A DNA stretch of 64,000 nucleotides from assembly GCA_905116865.2 (NCBI GenBank), contig CAJHNH020004668.1:226877-290876 (forward strand), given 5' to 3'. Shown piece by piece: positions 32,901 through 43,000 of the stretch (positions within the stretch are counted from its first letter, which is position 1; the number at the start of each line of letters is the position of its first letter). The position numbers and the translations under genes are program-made. Below the pieces are notes generated by a model. The model worked only from the letters and a program-made list of their open reading frames with translations. It did not search any database and was not told the DNA's origin. This DNA comes from Candidula unifasciata (taxonomy: Eukaryota > Mollusca > Gastropoda > Stylommatophora > Geomitridae).

Positions 32901-35417
32901 CATCATTAAAACAACTATCACAGCCAGACATCACTTCACACACTTCTAGCAACAGACAGTCATCATTAAAACAACTTTCACAGCCAGGGATCACTTCACA
33001 CACTTCTAGCCCAGTGTTCAGTGGTTTCCTCCCGTGTGGGTTCCGGGATCCCGTTGTAGGGTTGTCAAGACTACCTCATTGCCATTCCTAACAAGGATGT
33101 CGTAAAAACCAACCACTTATTTGAGTTTCCTTCAAAGTCTGAGTGTATCTGCCTAAAAGCCTAGGGTCCAACAGTCTGCATACTTATTAGCCAACCATGC
33201 AAAACGGGTGTGCACGCAAAATGCAATTTCTGGAACAAACCTAATGTCAGGAAAGGGGCGAACGTGAATAAACATGAATAATGCCCTTTGGGAGCAAGTG
33301 AGCAAGAAGCAGAAGAAGAAGAAGAAGAAGAAGAAGAAGAAGAAGAAGAAGAAAGAAGAAGAAGAAGAAGAAGAAGAAGAAGAAGAAGAAGAACAAGAAG
33401 AAGAACAAGAAGAAAAACAAGAAAAATGGGTCGGTGGTCATACAAATCTTCGACCACACACAAAAAAGTATACATATTTTTAAACTGAATGTTATTGTTG
33501 TTGAGAAAAGGAGAGCCTGACAAGAGGAAGGCATGCTGACGAGTAGGTAGACAACATCACGAGGTTGTTACCAACGAAAGTCCCCATTAGTACACAGTCG
33601 AGACACATGCAGCGATTGACTCACCAGAGCCGATCTTCACTACCACGGCAAGCTGTTATTTACCGCCAACTTCAATTATTTACTAATTTTTCAGGCAGCA
33701 ACAAAGTACATAGAATATAGAGATACCACATAGGACCGCGTGGAATTAATTAAAGAAAATCATAAATTACAAACTGACACTGGTTGGCATTTAAGATAGT
33801 AGAGAAACATAATGAAAGGAAACACTCGACAAGGTAAAATGAAGCCAAACGAAGCATACATTCAAAGTAAATGCAGATTTGCTAGTAAAAAAAAAAAAAC
33901 TACAAGCGTTCAGCTAACTCGATTCAATTATTAAAATAATAAATTTAAATAATGTCTTCATCAACAGGGAAAGCAAAAAGTGTCTTATTAATAATATTAA
34001 CTTTTTGTTATTCTAAAGTTGTCGTTTTCTCTGCCATCTGGTGAGGTTGCCCTAGTAACTACACTAGACAGCTCGCCAATCAGCAGGTCCGTTACAGAAC
34101 GTCGCTGTCTGGAAGTCTCTCTTTCACTACTGGTCAATTCTCAAGCTCTATGTCCTTTTATAGCCAATGCCTCTTCACTGTTTTGTATCCACCTCCATCT
34201 CCGCTCTCTCCAGGTTACCACGACGTAATTATTCCTTACGTCCTTCTTAGGACCTAATTTTTTGTTATTTGAAGCCCCACTCTAGCTTTTGCCAGGGACC
34301 GCAATATAGGCAGGCCCTCAATATGGCCAATTGTCTGAACGCGGTTTCTGGGACCTCTCCACGGTGATCCTCATCCGCGTGGTGGCACTTTGTGTCATCA
34401 GGTGTTTATCGCTTGTGTGATGTCCTGGTGGGGTAGAAAGTCAGTCAGTCAGTACCACGACGTTTAACATGTTAAAAATTCCTCAGCTTTTGGGGAAGAT
34501 GTGGTTTATGAGCTATTTCTCCTCGATGCTCAGATATTGCGGGATTTTTTTCTTCTTGGTTCATGGTATTTTAAGAATCTCTCTGTAGCAGTTAAGTTGA
34601 AACACATAGACCCCCGATGAGCTTCAAACAAGGGGGAGACAATGCAAAAGAAGAAATCACGTCATCAAATGCACCCTTAGAGTAATGAAGATTATATTGC
34701 ACAACCCGATGAAGACTGATACAACTCCTCCCGACATTCCGCCAAGGTAACTGAATGAGGTCGGGGGGGGGGGCGGGGAGGGATTAGGGGGGGGGGGGGA
34801 GGGCGAAGAACAAGACGACCTAGAAGTGCAAGGAGAATAAGAAGCATGTTGTCTGCTGGGAGTGTCACTGGAGTGTTGACATGTTCCCTGACCGGCAAGG
34901 AAATCTTACCCAGCTACATTTAATTTGCTGATTTTTTTTTTTTTCTAAAGTTTATTGTTTCGTTATCTCTGCCACTTGTTGAGATTGCCGTGGTACTGGC
35001 TACTTCAGAGAGCTCACCAACCCGCAGCTCCTTTACAGACGTCGCTGACGTCACTGCGGGACAGAACGTTTCTCTCTAGCTCATTCGCCAGTAGCCCAGC
35101 TATACCTACCACATTTATGTCCATATTTATTTCCCAAAATCATGGACTTGATTTGTTCATATATATATATGAAGTCAAGGACCCTTTTCTGCGGCATATG
35201 GCGTATTCGGTATAAAGGGCTATACCTATATAGACCAAACGGCACTTAGTGGGTGATGTGGTCAGCATCACGCCGGCCGCTTTACTTTCCAGAACAGCAC
35301 CAGGTACCCATTCAAGGCTGGGTCGACCTGGGAGGGGAGCAAAAGTCATTTTAGAAAAAAGTTCGGGACCCGAACCCATGACCTTCCGATCGGCAGCCGA
35401 GCGTCTAGCCGCCAGAC

Positions 35418-35449
<32 letters not shown>

Positions 35450-35465
35450 AAATATAAACACACAC

Positions 35466-35536
<71 letters not shown>

Positions 35537-38500
35537 GCAACAGTCTCTTTGAAGGCTGTACTTTGGGGGTACTTACGGCGAAATGCATCCATTTTCAGCA
35601 AAACCTTAATTTGTCACCTCTTACGACATGCTTGTTGGATGCAGTTGGTCCAGCCATCCCTACACCCCCAATAAATGGGGCCCTAGAGCCCACACGGAGA
35701 CTGAGACCATAAACAAGTAAGAGAGATTCCCAACTCAAAGCTATTTGGCAACCACTAACTGGGACAATTTGAGAACCCATGTTAAACTATCACATACAAC
35801 TAACAAAAGTCGTTAGATCAAGTATTTTGTTTTAGTTCCTGATTCGCTATGACCATCTTGGCGGTACTTGAAACTTAAATAAATACGTCCGGCTAAGTTA
35901 ATGTGTCTCACAACTTCTCCCTAATACAAGCTAGCTCGTGTAGTCTTGTCTTATGTCGACGATAGATTGCATTCCTTTTCATGTAATGAATGTTTCTCTC
36001 TAGTTTTTAGTTTCATGACAAAGTTTCTTGGTTGTGTCTGCAGCATACCAAGCTCTAAAGTCAACTTGAGAACCAGTTGTACAGGCAAAGTAGCCGATTC
36101 AGATAGAATGTTAACAGAGGTGGAGACAGGCATGATCATGGAGAGTGGCAAGTATCGTGTCCAAAGTCCTGGATGGTTAACGTTCTTTTGATATTTTATA
36201 CGGCTATGCAGGAGTGCTGGGAAATGAGCATGCAGACAGGCTTGCTATTTTTGTACCTACGGGTGGTGAATTTATGCATGCCAAGCTAGATCATTTCAAT
36301 GTCTTTTGTAAGCAAGTGAATACCGCGGAGGCAAGAACATTTCGTTATGGTCTTGAAAGAATAGTAGAGCTAGGAGTGACCTGGGGATTTGGTCGACACT
36401 CGCCAGGCGAGACGAATTTATATAATCAAACTGCTCCTGGCACCATAGGAACTCTTTTCTGGCTGCTGAAGAAGAGGACAGAGCACTTATAGGAATATCC
36501 TGAGTAATGTGATGTCGGTTTTCAACCCAGCTCAAGTCAGCTGCTGAAGATTTGGTAGTAGATTGTTGTGAGTTCATTTCGACAACTGTATGAGAGGAAT
36601 GGCAAACTATTCAGCGTAAAATTGACGTCAAGGTAAAACGGTGATTTCCCACCTGTGTGCACTTGCGGACCGGGAAACAGTTTGGAAACGATGTGACTTA
36701 TCCAGCAAATCAACAGTGGCTTATCTCAGCAAATCAACAGTGGCTTATTCAAGGATCTCATGTACCTTCTTTTATGAAAAGGACAGTAAAATTCTCACCA
36801 ACGCAATGCTATCAGTGCCAAACATGGACATCGTCTTTAGAAGTCAGATAAAAACTATTCATTACAGAAAGGAAATGTTGACATCTTATGCTAGATGTAA
36901 CGAGGAAAGATCGACTAAGGAACGATGATATGAGGAGGGGCGTCGGCACGTGACCGATACTGAGCCTCATCAGTAGACGGTTTGGTCACGTAACAAAATT
37001 GGCTTCAAACAAACAGGGCACCACGGACATCAATGTTATTCGGATACAGCTATAACAGACCCAGAGGTCGACCACGCAGAATATGGACTGCAGCAATATC
37101 AAAAACACTCCAAAAATGTTATATACAAATCGAAAACATAGGCGTGTTCTTTCTGAAGCTGCGAGGCATTCCAGGAGTAGAGACGAGAGGCAAACGGATT
37201 GGGAAAACACGAAAAATATTTCGCGGACCTACTTACGACTAAAGCAAAATAAAAAAAAAAAAGATCTCATTTATAATTTGTCATTTCTAGCAAATACTCC
37301 ATCTGCTGCTGAGAGCTTAAAAAATCTTGAACACGACACTGAAGCGTTGTTTCTGAGAGATAAAACGCTGCAAAATTCTCGCTGCCACGAAAAAACAATG
37401 ACGGGAGGGGGAGATTAATCCTCCTTTCCCCAACTACTGGGCTGAGAGGGGGGGGGGGTTGGTTGGGAGGGGGCGGGGCGCTAATACCTCTTCTGCAGGC
37501 TCAAGAATATAGCTGTAAAGGTTACGCATCTTTTGTTAAAGCAAGTTTCTTATTGTCAAGGAATGACAAGCCATTACACATCACCCCTAAAAGAGTCGGG
37601 ACCTGTATTACCTGTGCTCGACAAAACTTTCAAACTTGGACTCGTCCGGAAAGGTAATAGTCCCTTATATCGATATATGCCTTGATCGGAGAGAATTATG
37701 ATACCTACATCTTCCAGTTGCTTTGACTTAACGTCATTTTCAAATTTGCAACTGTATGATAAATATTGCTGGAGTTATTTGACCATTCTTAGAAACCGGT
37801 TTACTCCTTGCTCAAGTATACAAGGAACTTCTTCTTACCGACGCCTGACTGGAATTTTTGCGGCATTGTTTCTGCTAGCTTTCCTAGCGTTCAGATGTAT
37901 GCATCGACGCCAGCAAATTTCACTTTCAGAAGGCGGCCTGTAGTGTCGAGGACCTTTCCTATGCTTGGGTAAGTTAATTATAGTTTAAGAGTACCTTAAA
38001 TGATGTCTGTTAAAGTGGTCACTGCTGTAGAGAGACCAGAATCGGTTATGGGATCACACATAGTTCGACCGTTCTTGATCTCTAGAGAAGCGGATTCGAA
38101 CTTAGACCTTCTTCTGTACAGACTAAATAGCCTATGCCCTAAATAACCCACACATACTGATAAAAATAATGACCTTACAAGTGTGTACCATTTAAACTAA
38201 CAACAGAAGTTTGTGCATACGAATGGGGACAGAGAATTTAGGTCAGTACTTGGGCAGCCAGAGCTGCGTTGAGTGTGTTTGACCCAGATCAATGGATGTG
38301 TGGAACTGGCCTGAGAGTCGTAGGGAATAGAGATACTGACGGTAAAAATTGGTGTCTGTGTGCAGATGGGAGGGGGGAGAGAGATTGATATATGTGTGAG
38401 AGTGTCTATCTATCTCCACTATATATCTGACTTTCCATCTCTTGCACTAAACAGACAGATGAATGATAGGAGACATTGTCTCCTGGTCTTGAAAGTGCAC

Positions 38501-40639
38501 TCTGAGGAATGAAACAGAGGAGCAGAGGTGGGGTAGGCTGATGTGGGATGGTGACTGATGCTTATTCTGTCTTTCCTGTCAAGATGATACCCTCTTTGTG
38601 ATGACTAATTCTGAGTTCTTTCCTGACAGGATGAAACCTTTGTGAAGAGCTGGCAGAAAAATCACAGTCCAACCAACACCCACCAACCAATTACCAACTA
38701 ACCTATCAACAACTACCCACCAGCTAACACCTGTGAAGATTCCTAACATCATCAGTATGGGGTGCCATATACCCCAAATATCCTAACAGTGCCAGAACAT
38801 GTGAGTGACTTCAGGGCAGGTGAACATTTATAGAGAGTATATCTATACTCGAGTAGACCAGTCTCCAGGAGCTTGGTGGAGCTCAGAAATAGGCTGTGAC
38901 TTGACTGGTGGGAAAGACGTGCTGAGTACTTATACTGTGTCTGTGTCCTCGATGGTGAGGACTACCTGATCCATTGGAAGCAGAAGTACCAGGGTCATAG
39001 ACAGTCGAATCACCAGGAGCTGAGGGAAGCATCAACAGCAGAACTAGGATAAGTCCAGTTATGTCTATATCATGCTATATTCCCCACAGCTCCAATGTAT
39101 TCTAGGGATGAAAAGGTGTTACCTCCAGGACTTTTTGGCTGTTTAGAATTCTGGTGATTCTGGTCATTGTATTCTGGGATCCAGCCACTGAGATCTGGCA
39201 TCTGCTTCACTATTATATGCATATATATGTTGTATTGATTACATGCATTCATTTTCATGGCTGACTTAGGTGTCTCTATTTCACCTTTCTAAGTGTTTAG
39301 CATTGTTGTGTGTATGTGTCATAAATATTATATGTGTTAACATGGTTATGATAATAAACTATCATAACCTGGGAGCTTTCTTTTAATAGTAGTAGGGGTG
39401 TCCAGCCAAGTGTGCCTAGGAATATTGTATTCATATACTGATATATTTTGTAGTGTCAAAACTTGAGTTGCCCTACTCCAGAAATAAGTTGAGCGTATAT
39501 TGGCCATGGGGCATCTCTTAGACCAATACGAGCCAAACGACTCAACATAATTATTTCTGAGTGCTGTTGGTTCTGAAGGAGAAATCCTTAATCAGGCACG
39601 TGACAGGAGTGATATGTGACACTTATCACAAGGCAGAAATATTGTCCCCTGTGATTCAACAATAATAATAGTAGTTCCCATGTCAAAAATGCGCTTCTCT
39701 TTTTCCGCCATATGTATTCTCAACTCAATTTAGTTGCGTCCATTATGTTGCAGAACCAACCCCATTTGTTTTTCACTGTTAAGTTTTATCAGGCGATTTT
39801 ACATTCAGCTGTTTGCCATTGCTATCTGCACTGTCGACTGTCGATATCATTGTTGAAATCAACACCAGGCGGTCTTCTGCCAAATTCCCTGCAGCTGGAA
39901 TACAACCAGATAGCTCGTAATTACGAAGCTCTTTGGCCACGTCTAAGCCACAGACACCGACCAATTCTCCAGACTTGATGATAAATTAGGCCGTCGCCAA
40001 CGCGCTTTGTGTACCTTTTTCATCCTAGTGGCATCTCGACCTTGGCTAATTTAGTCATTATAATAAATCTGTGAAGATCTGAGCTTCTAAGAAAATCTGC
40101 TCATACGTGGCATCATGGCTGGTAAGCTGCAGCACTTGTGGTATTTAAACACTAACATGGTTTAGAAAAAGCTTTGGACGATGTCGTTTCTAACAGAAAG
40201 GTTAGGGGATGGTTAGCAGTGGGGCCGAAGTAAACCTACTATGAGAAGTTGAGGTGGAAAAAGGAAGAAGGTGGGGGGGGGGGGGGGGGGGGGGGGGGGT
40301 CTAAAACGCGCTTAAATATTTTCTATGGGAAGAGTCACAAAGGGTTTCAGACTTTTTTTTTTTTTTTTAGGTAAATAAATAATAATACTGTCCTGGATGG
40401 CAAATGAATTTAATAACACATTTGGAAGAAAGGTGAAATGCACGAACATGCACACAGAATACTTTAAGAAGAGAACTTTACCTTTCATGATAAAAGAGAC
40501 TGACAACTTTAGCAAAAAGCATAGATGTACAATTGAGGTAAAGTCTTTACTGAAACTCACCCATAACTTTGGCGAAGTCTTCCAGACCTATAGTCTTCGA
40601 CTGGTCCACTTGCCAGACTCCGAGGAAAGAGGGATCCAT
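23494..40639 (-). CDS. Intracellular fatty-acid-binding protein, four exons
   Basis: Join of complement 40639-40561, 27286-27108, 24716-24609 and 23544-23494 gives 138 aa. It belongs to the FABP/CRABP calycin family, cytosolic beta-clam carriers of fatty acids or retinoids. Visible features are the N-terminal FLGVWQVDQSK strand, the helix-turn-helix (LEDFAKVMGFS), TVTISQDGEIYKI, the conserved SLRLGEEID (family pattern xFKLGxEFD), and LTLTVENGKT in strand 7. Intron phases 1, 0, 0 and a 51-nt last exon match classical FABP genes. All splice sites are GT-AG. Aligned to the usual ligand triad, the first Arg is kept (R113), but the C-terminal R-x-Y is Q133-x-L135, so ligand binding may be of the single-Arg kind or altered. 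Intron 1 is 13.3 kb. A piggyBac-like MITE lies 14 bp past the stop. No stop or frameshift is seen. The exact paralogue cannot be named. Confidence 0.93.
23720..24090 (+). repeat. tRNA-like SINE (family A), full copy in FABP intron 3
   Basis: B box GGGTTCAACCCC, then CACGTGGATTTGGACTTCTA, GAAATCGAAAAGAGTAGCC and ATCTACCCAAAGTACTTCAG, ending GCCATGATGTTGA. A 15-bp G run precedes it. It serves as the uninterrupted reference for the split copy at 5412. Confidence 0.8.
24609..24716 (-). CDS. FABP exon 3
   Basis: This 108-nt, phase 0-0 exon lies between a CTAG acceptor and a GTAAGT donor. It encodes LTLTVENGKTVESYYYAEKD and continues LRWTVTRAVKGSVMTA. The Arg in TVTRAV (R113) aligns with the Arg106-type ligand residue. 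A 50-bp minisatellite begins about 50 bp upstream of the acceptor. Confidence 0.93.
24765..25490. repeat. 50-bp minisatellite in FABP intron 2
   Basis: About 14 units built on GGAACAAGAGAAAGGGATCA followed by TGTTCATCTAGTCATGTTG. It starts about 50 bp upstream (in FABP sense) of the exon 3 acceptor. It shares a core with the 46-bp array at 26425. Confidence 0.93.
25665..26265 (-). pseudogene. LINE RNase H fragment between two minisatellites
   Basis: Minus-strand frames read YTDGSVARSKKSG, then RGNEHAERLAAVASLDRELL and LLVRVQLVLSARRLFIGY. It shares the YTDGS...GNE-H-A/D-RLA pattern with 9883-10404, 36190-36500 and 41470-43000. Decayed. Confidence 0.75.
26425..26985. repeat. 46-bp minisatellite in FABP intron 2
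   Basis: About 12 units of TAGTCTAGTCTGGGAACGTA then TATAGAACAAGATAAAGTGA. The first five are almost identical; later ones drift to GAACAAGAGAAAGTGATCAC, approaching the 50-bp array unit. Confidence 0.93.
27108..27286 (-). CDS. FABP exon 2
   Basis: This 179-nt exon follows a TCTGCAACAG acceptor and ends AAAGCTAAG before a GTAAAC donor. It encodes residues from GFSPEKTEKY to DYNTIDGQKAK. It has the classical exon-2 length and the SLRLGEEID core motif. Confidence 0.95.
27420..27690 (+). repeat. Repeat family R3 copy in FABP intron 1
   Basis: Contains AAGCATGTCGTAGAAG, GAGTCTGCATACGAATAAG, GTAAAACGGACGTACATGC and GGAGTTTACAGCCGG with an AAGAAGAAGAAGG tail. Confidence 0.7.
27756..28213. mobile_element. 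Non-autonomous hAT MITE, longer copy
   Basis: The ends are CAGCGGTTCTCAAACG and, inverted, CAGAGGTTCTAAAAC. The interior matches 592-935 (AATACTTAGGAAAAGAAG, CATTATTTCCTTTATG, CCGCGGCACCCCTGA) with about 115 extra bp. The 8-bp flanks do not match, so the duplication has decayed or the ends are inexact. Confidence 0.75.
28214..29000. other. FABP intron 1, unassigned
   Basis: Contains a short (TTA)n at 28259-28290. No repeat family or coding signature identified. Confidence 0.4.
29001..29440. repeat. Purine-rich GAA tract
   Basis: About 430 bp of imperfect GAA/GAGGAA triplets on the + strand; reading frames here are low complexity. Confidence 0.85.
29834..29905. repeat. (CT)n microsatellite
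   Basis: About 33 CT repeats, uninterrupted except near the end. Confidence 0.95.
30301..30510 (+). pseudogene. hAT transposase C-terminal dimerisation region
   Basis: Reads LFLDWWKINISRFPNLLHTV, KRYLCAPPTSVPNERLFSTA, SETGSCLNADNMERFF, then TAA. The P-T-S-V-P-x-E-R-x-F-S motif is diagnostic of hAT/ZBED-type transposases. The upstream catalytic and zinc-finger parts are deleted, so it cannot act alone. Confidence 0.92.
30800..31880 (+). pseudogene. LINE reverse transcriptase, well preserved but broken
   Basis: Reads VHFEKAFDSIHIDGWWKIL (motif A), TGVR-stop-GCVMSSFLFNLV, EYLDFADDVALLSHKHEH (FADD box), ILPVLLYGAECWRMTKKD, CLRRIIKIFWPDTISNTKLL and KRRWKWLGHVMRM. The main frame 31006-31770 has 254 aa. 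One in-frame stop replaces the residue before GCVMS, and a frameshift follows 31735. RTE-like. The 3' end is ACTGATGATGAT. Confidence 0.9.
31885..32590 (+). pseudogene. Second LINE fragment inside the hAT element
   Basis: Reads TEVMVVSKK, VQKFKYLATWITSDGKCITE, RKRILACYIHPVLRYG, MWFYRTMLK, then LDSLVAWHGGVSAHELVHAA and LWRGIIAHASWQ, ending TGATGATGATGAT. Same family as 2170-2535. A 17-bp C run then 12 A near 32300 has corrupted the middle. Confidence 0.82.
33033..33300 (+). repeat. Repeat family R3 copy
   Basis: Starts GTGTGGGTTCCGGGATCCCG and passes CAACAGTCTGCATACTTATT and TGCAAAACGGGTGTGCACGC. It runs straight into the (GAA)n tract, consistent with the microsatellite having grown from its tail. 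Confidence 0.72.
33305..33420. repeat. (GAA)n microsatellite
   Basis: Over 100 bp of GAA/AAG triplets with few interruptions. The reading frames across it are poly-Lys, Glu or Arg artefacts. Confidence 0.95.
34020..34215. repeat. Dispersed repeat, copy 1
   Basis: Shares CTCTGCCA, TTGCC, AGCTCGCCAATC/AGCTCACCAACC and ACGTCGCT with 34950-35110, at matching spacing. Probably the 3' remnant of a LINE. The family is not assigned. Confidence 0.45.
34227..34452 (-). repeat. SINE-like family with hairpin tail, copy 4
   Basis: Flanked by the 11-bp duplication TACCACGACGT (34216-34226 and 34453-34463). Same head (TGAC)n and tail hairpin as the copy at 4188. Confidence 0.85.
34950..35110. repeat. Dispersed repeat, copy 2
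   Basis: Diverged copy of 34020-34215. No coding frame survives. Confidence 0.45.
35215..35425 (-). repeat. tRNA-derived SINE (family B) copy
   Basis: On the minus strand it has a tRNA-like head with GGCGGCTAGACGCTCGGC and B box GGGTTCGGGTCCC, followed by GTCGACCCAGCCTTGAATGG and the tail GTGATGCTGACCACATCACC. It lies next to a (TA)n microsatellite. Confidence 0.8.
35437..35534. repeat. (TA)n microsatellite
   Basis: TA repeats interrupted by AAATATAAACACACACATA near 35450-35465. Confidence 0.95.
35606..35700 (-). repeat. Repeat family R3 fragment
   Basis: On the minus strand GTGTGGGCTCTAGGGCCCC, AAGCATGTCGTAAGAGGTGA. Short 5' piece. Confidence 0.6.
36190..36500 (+). pseudogene. LINE RNase H C-terminal fragment
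   Basis: Reads GYAGVLGNEHADRLAIFVPT then FCKQVNTAEARTFRYGLERI. GNEHADRLA is the RNase H C-terminal signature. Fragment only. Confidence 0.8.
36860..37220 (+). pseudogene. LINE ORF2 C-terminal fragment
   Basis: Pieces HYRKEMLTSYARCNEE, RFGHVTKLASNKQ and RPRGRPRRIWTAAISKTLQ fit the W-GH...GRPRRxW end of a non-LTR ORF2. Same family as 2925-3230. Confidence 0.65.
37221..39695. other. FABP intron 1, mostly unassigned
   Basis: G-rich run near 37450-37475. Near 38940-39030 one frame reads DGEDYLIHWKQKYQGHR, faintly like a gypsy-integrase chromodomain. A weak minus-strand B box lies near 38100. No feature can be firmly supported. Confidence 0.35.
39700..39985 (+). repeat. Dispersed repeat (TTTGCCATTGCT family)
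   Basis: Shares GTTGCAGAACCAACCCCAT, GTTTGCCATTGCTATCTGC, AAATCAACACCAGGCGG and TAAGCCACAGACACCGACC with 49200-49430, and one block with 490-540. SINE-sized. The family is not named. Confidence 0.6.
40273..40300. repeat. Poly(G) run
   Basis: About 26 consecutive G on the + strand. It lies about 260 bp inside FABP intron 1 from the exon 1 donor. Confidence 0.9.
40561..40639 (-). CDS. FABP exon 1
   Basis: This has 79 nt, 26 codons plus one base, ending ATGG before a GTGAGT donor. It encodes MDPSFLGVWQVDQSKTIGLE and the start of helix 2. An in-frame TAA lies just upstream of the ATG (TTACTTATAAAATGG), supporting this start. Confidence 0.92.
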
Positions 40640-40830
40640 TTTATAAGTAAAACAAACAAATAATCTGGGAACAGAAACTGCTGAATTAAATACATATTTC
40701 AGTGATAATACAAATGCATCACTTGTGTGTAAGTCTTGAGTGAATTAGTGACCTTAAACCCTACCAGAAGCGCACAACAAGCGACTAACATTCGGTGAGA
40801 GAAAAATGTTCGAATATTGTAAGGGGGATT

Positions 40831-40860
40831 CCCCCCCCCCCCCCCCACCCCCCCCCCCCG
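40831..40860. repeat. Poly(C) run upstream of FABP
   Basis: Two near-continuous C tracts about 190-220 bp upstream of the FABP ATG, the equivalent of G runs on the gene strand. Capacity for a G-quadruplex in the promoter region is possible. Confidence 0.8.
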
Positions 40861-40976
40861 CCTCTACCTACCCTCATGATTTGTTCTAGACGATACGGTT
40901 GCTATTACTACTCAATATTATCACTATTACTACTTACTACTAGAACTACTTCTAGTAACTACAAACACTACTACTC

Positions 40977-41110
40977 CCCCATGTGGGTTCCGGGTTCCCA
41001 TTGTAAAGGAAAACAGGAATAGACCCAGTGCCTCCGCAACAAACATGTCGTAACAGGCGACTTAATGGGGAGGAGGGGCATCTTTGAAGTTGAAGTGCAT
41101 CTCCCCGCAT
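40977..41110 (+). repeat. Repeat family R3 copy, 5' part
   Basis: CATGTGGGTTCCGGGTTCCC, AACATGTCGTAACAG, TTTGAAGTTGAAGTGCATCT match R3. Truncated at the 3' side. Confidence 0.65.
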
Positions 41111-41469
41111 TATTGATTAGAATAGTAAAATAATTAATGATTGATTGATTAAAATAGACAAAATACAGTGTTAGTGAAAGGAATAAACTAGAAAGAACTT
41201 AAAGGAAAGGAATGTTGAAGCTGTTAAATGTTGAATTAAGAATCAACGTCATAGCACTCGAGACACTTCCATAAGCGCTCTGTTCCCATCTTCAACAGCA
41301 AGCGAAGAGTGCCCCATTCCAATGGTACCAGTAACTGTTTGACTGTACATCCGTCTCGACTTTTCCTTGAGTGTTAAGCGTCGCCCAGATATCCTTGTAA
41401 CTCCTTGCAACCCGTAATGATCTATTTGCGCTTCCGCACTGTTTACTTACTCTGAACATGGCCCTTACT

Positions 41470-43000
41470 TCATGAATCAATTAACCACCAAGTGGTGCAG
41501 AAACGGACAGACTATCTGACTGCTCGTTTCCCAACACACCAGCATTACTTGGAGAAAATATCCACAGGACGCTAGCTACCCGGGATCTCTGCAGTAATGC
41601 TTGCCACTCTGCACGGGACATGTCTGTCTCCACATTTTTCAACATATAGCTGATTTTCAATCCAGCGAAATGATTGCCCCCTAGACGTCGTTCGCTGTAA
41701 CTAAGAGACGACCATTCGCTTTTGCTATGTACCCTCATGCACTTTGTCTACCTCTTAACACAAAGACATCTGTATAGACAATCACATCACCTGGGCTGGA
41801 ATCGTCATGAATCATTTGTTGAACTTCTGATTCTGCAGCACCCGCTGGCCCCGCCCCTGCACTCACGACCTAATGTGATTAGGGGACCCTACATACAAGT
41901 CTGAGTCTTGCTGGGACACTTTGACGCACTCTCCTCCTCGTCCAAATGTATCAAACCTACACATATGTCTAATTGTGTCTCCAACTTGCGCCATCCAAGA
42001 TCTTCCTCCTTTCAGTCTGTGACCCTTAGCTTTACCTAGGGCTTCATACAGGAGGCGCTCCTGTTTGCCATCTCCTATCTGCTTCTTTTAGTCTATCTAC
42101 AACAGTAAGCAGTGCAAGTATGTATCGCATACATAGTACCGGGGTATCTCTTGTGCATCCTAGAATTACCCGGATGGCTTCGTTCTGTATGAGTCCAAGT
42201 TCCATCAGAGGTCACGTTGATCTGGTAAACATTCTAAGTCCATAAGCTATGGTCGATAGGATCACATGCTGGAACATTGTGAACAGCATTCTTTGTTCCA
42301 TGTCCATTGCTGCCATAATCTTGAGAGAATCCTTTTTTGACATTATATCGCAGCTGCCTCCACATGATTCCTGAAGGACAGGTTTCTATGGAAAATGATA
42401 CCCAGGTACCTTAGTTTGCTTTCTCTTTTGATGTTTCTGCCAATTATTGTGAGGCTTGAGACATTAGATCTTTCAATTCTTTTGTCCAGATAGCGCAATA
42501 AAATAACCCCCTTTTCTCAGCTGGTGATAGCGCCGATCTCTGCACATCAGTCAGTCACTTTGTCTACAGTTGCTTGTGGCTCTTGTGCTGTCGTTTCCTA
42601 TCACTTCCTTGTCTATATGCAAGAACATTATCTGCAAACTTCAGTGTCCCTCCAACCCCTGGTGCTTCAAGTTCTAAAATTGCTTGTACACACTGAAAAG
42701 TACTGGTGAAATTGCCGAACCCTGCGGTTGTTCCGAAGCCATAATTCCTGGTTCTAAGGTCCATGTACCCAGGTGGAGGACGACCATGCGTGAATGCAGG
42801 ACAGATAGTGTCCCGTTTACCAGCCAGGGTGATACCTCCTTCTCAATGAGCGCAGATTTCAAAATATCATATCTGACTCTACAGTAGACATCCTCAACAG
42901 CAAGAGCCACTACAAAATCTATCTTGTCTATTCTGCAGCCCTTCACACACATCAAAAACAAAAGTAGTTGCATTTGACCATGTTTTCTTATGTGTCAGGG
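41470..43000 (-). pseudogene. LINE with reverse transcriptase and RNase H remnants
   Basis: In minus-strand order: VALAVEDVYCRVRYDILKSA, MASEQPQGSAISPVLFSVY (P-Q-G-S-x-LSP type motif B), GVGGTLKFADNVLAY (motif C with D-D changed to D-N), RYLGIIFHRNLSFRNHVE (thumb), then AEWQALLQRSRVASVLWIFS and NAGVLGNEQSDSLS (RNase H end). The order is correct for a single Jockey/I-type ORF2, with many stops. Confidence 0.85.

Noticed and set aside
38936..39060. Chromodomain of a gypsy integrase
   Set aside because: Only a short DGEDYLIHWK-like stretch; no integrase or LTR found around it.
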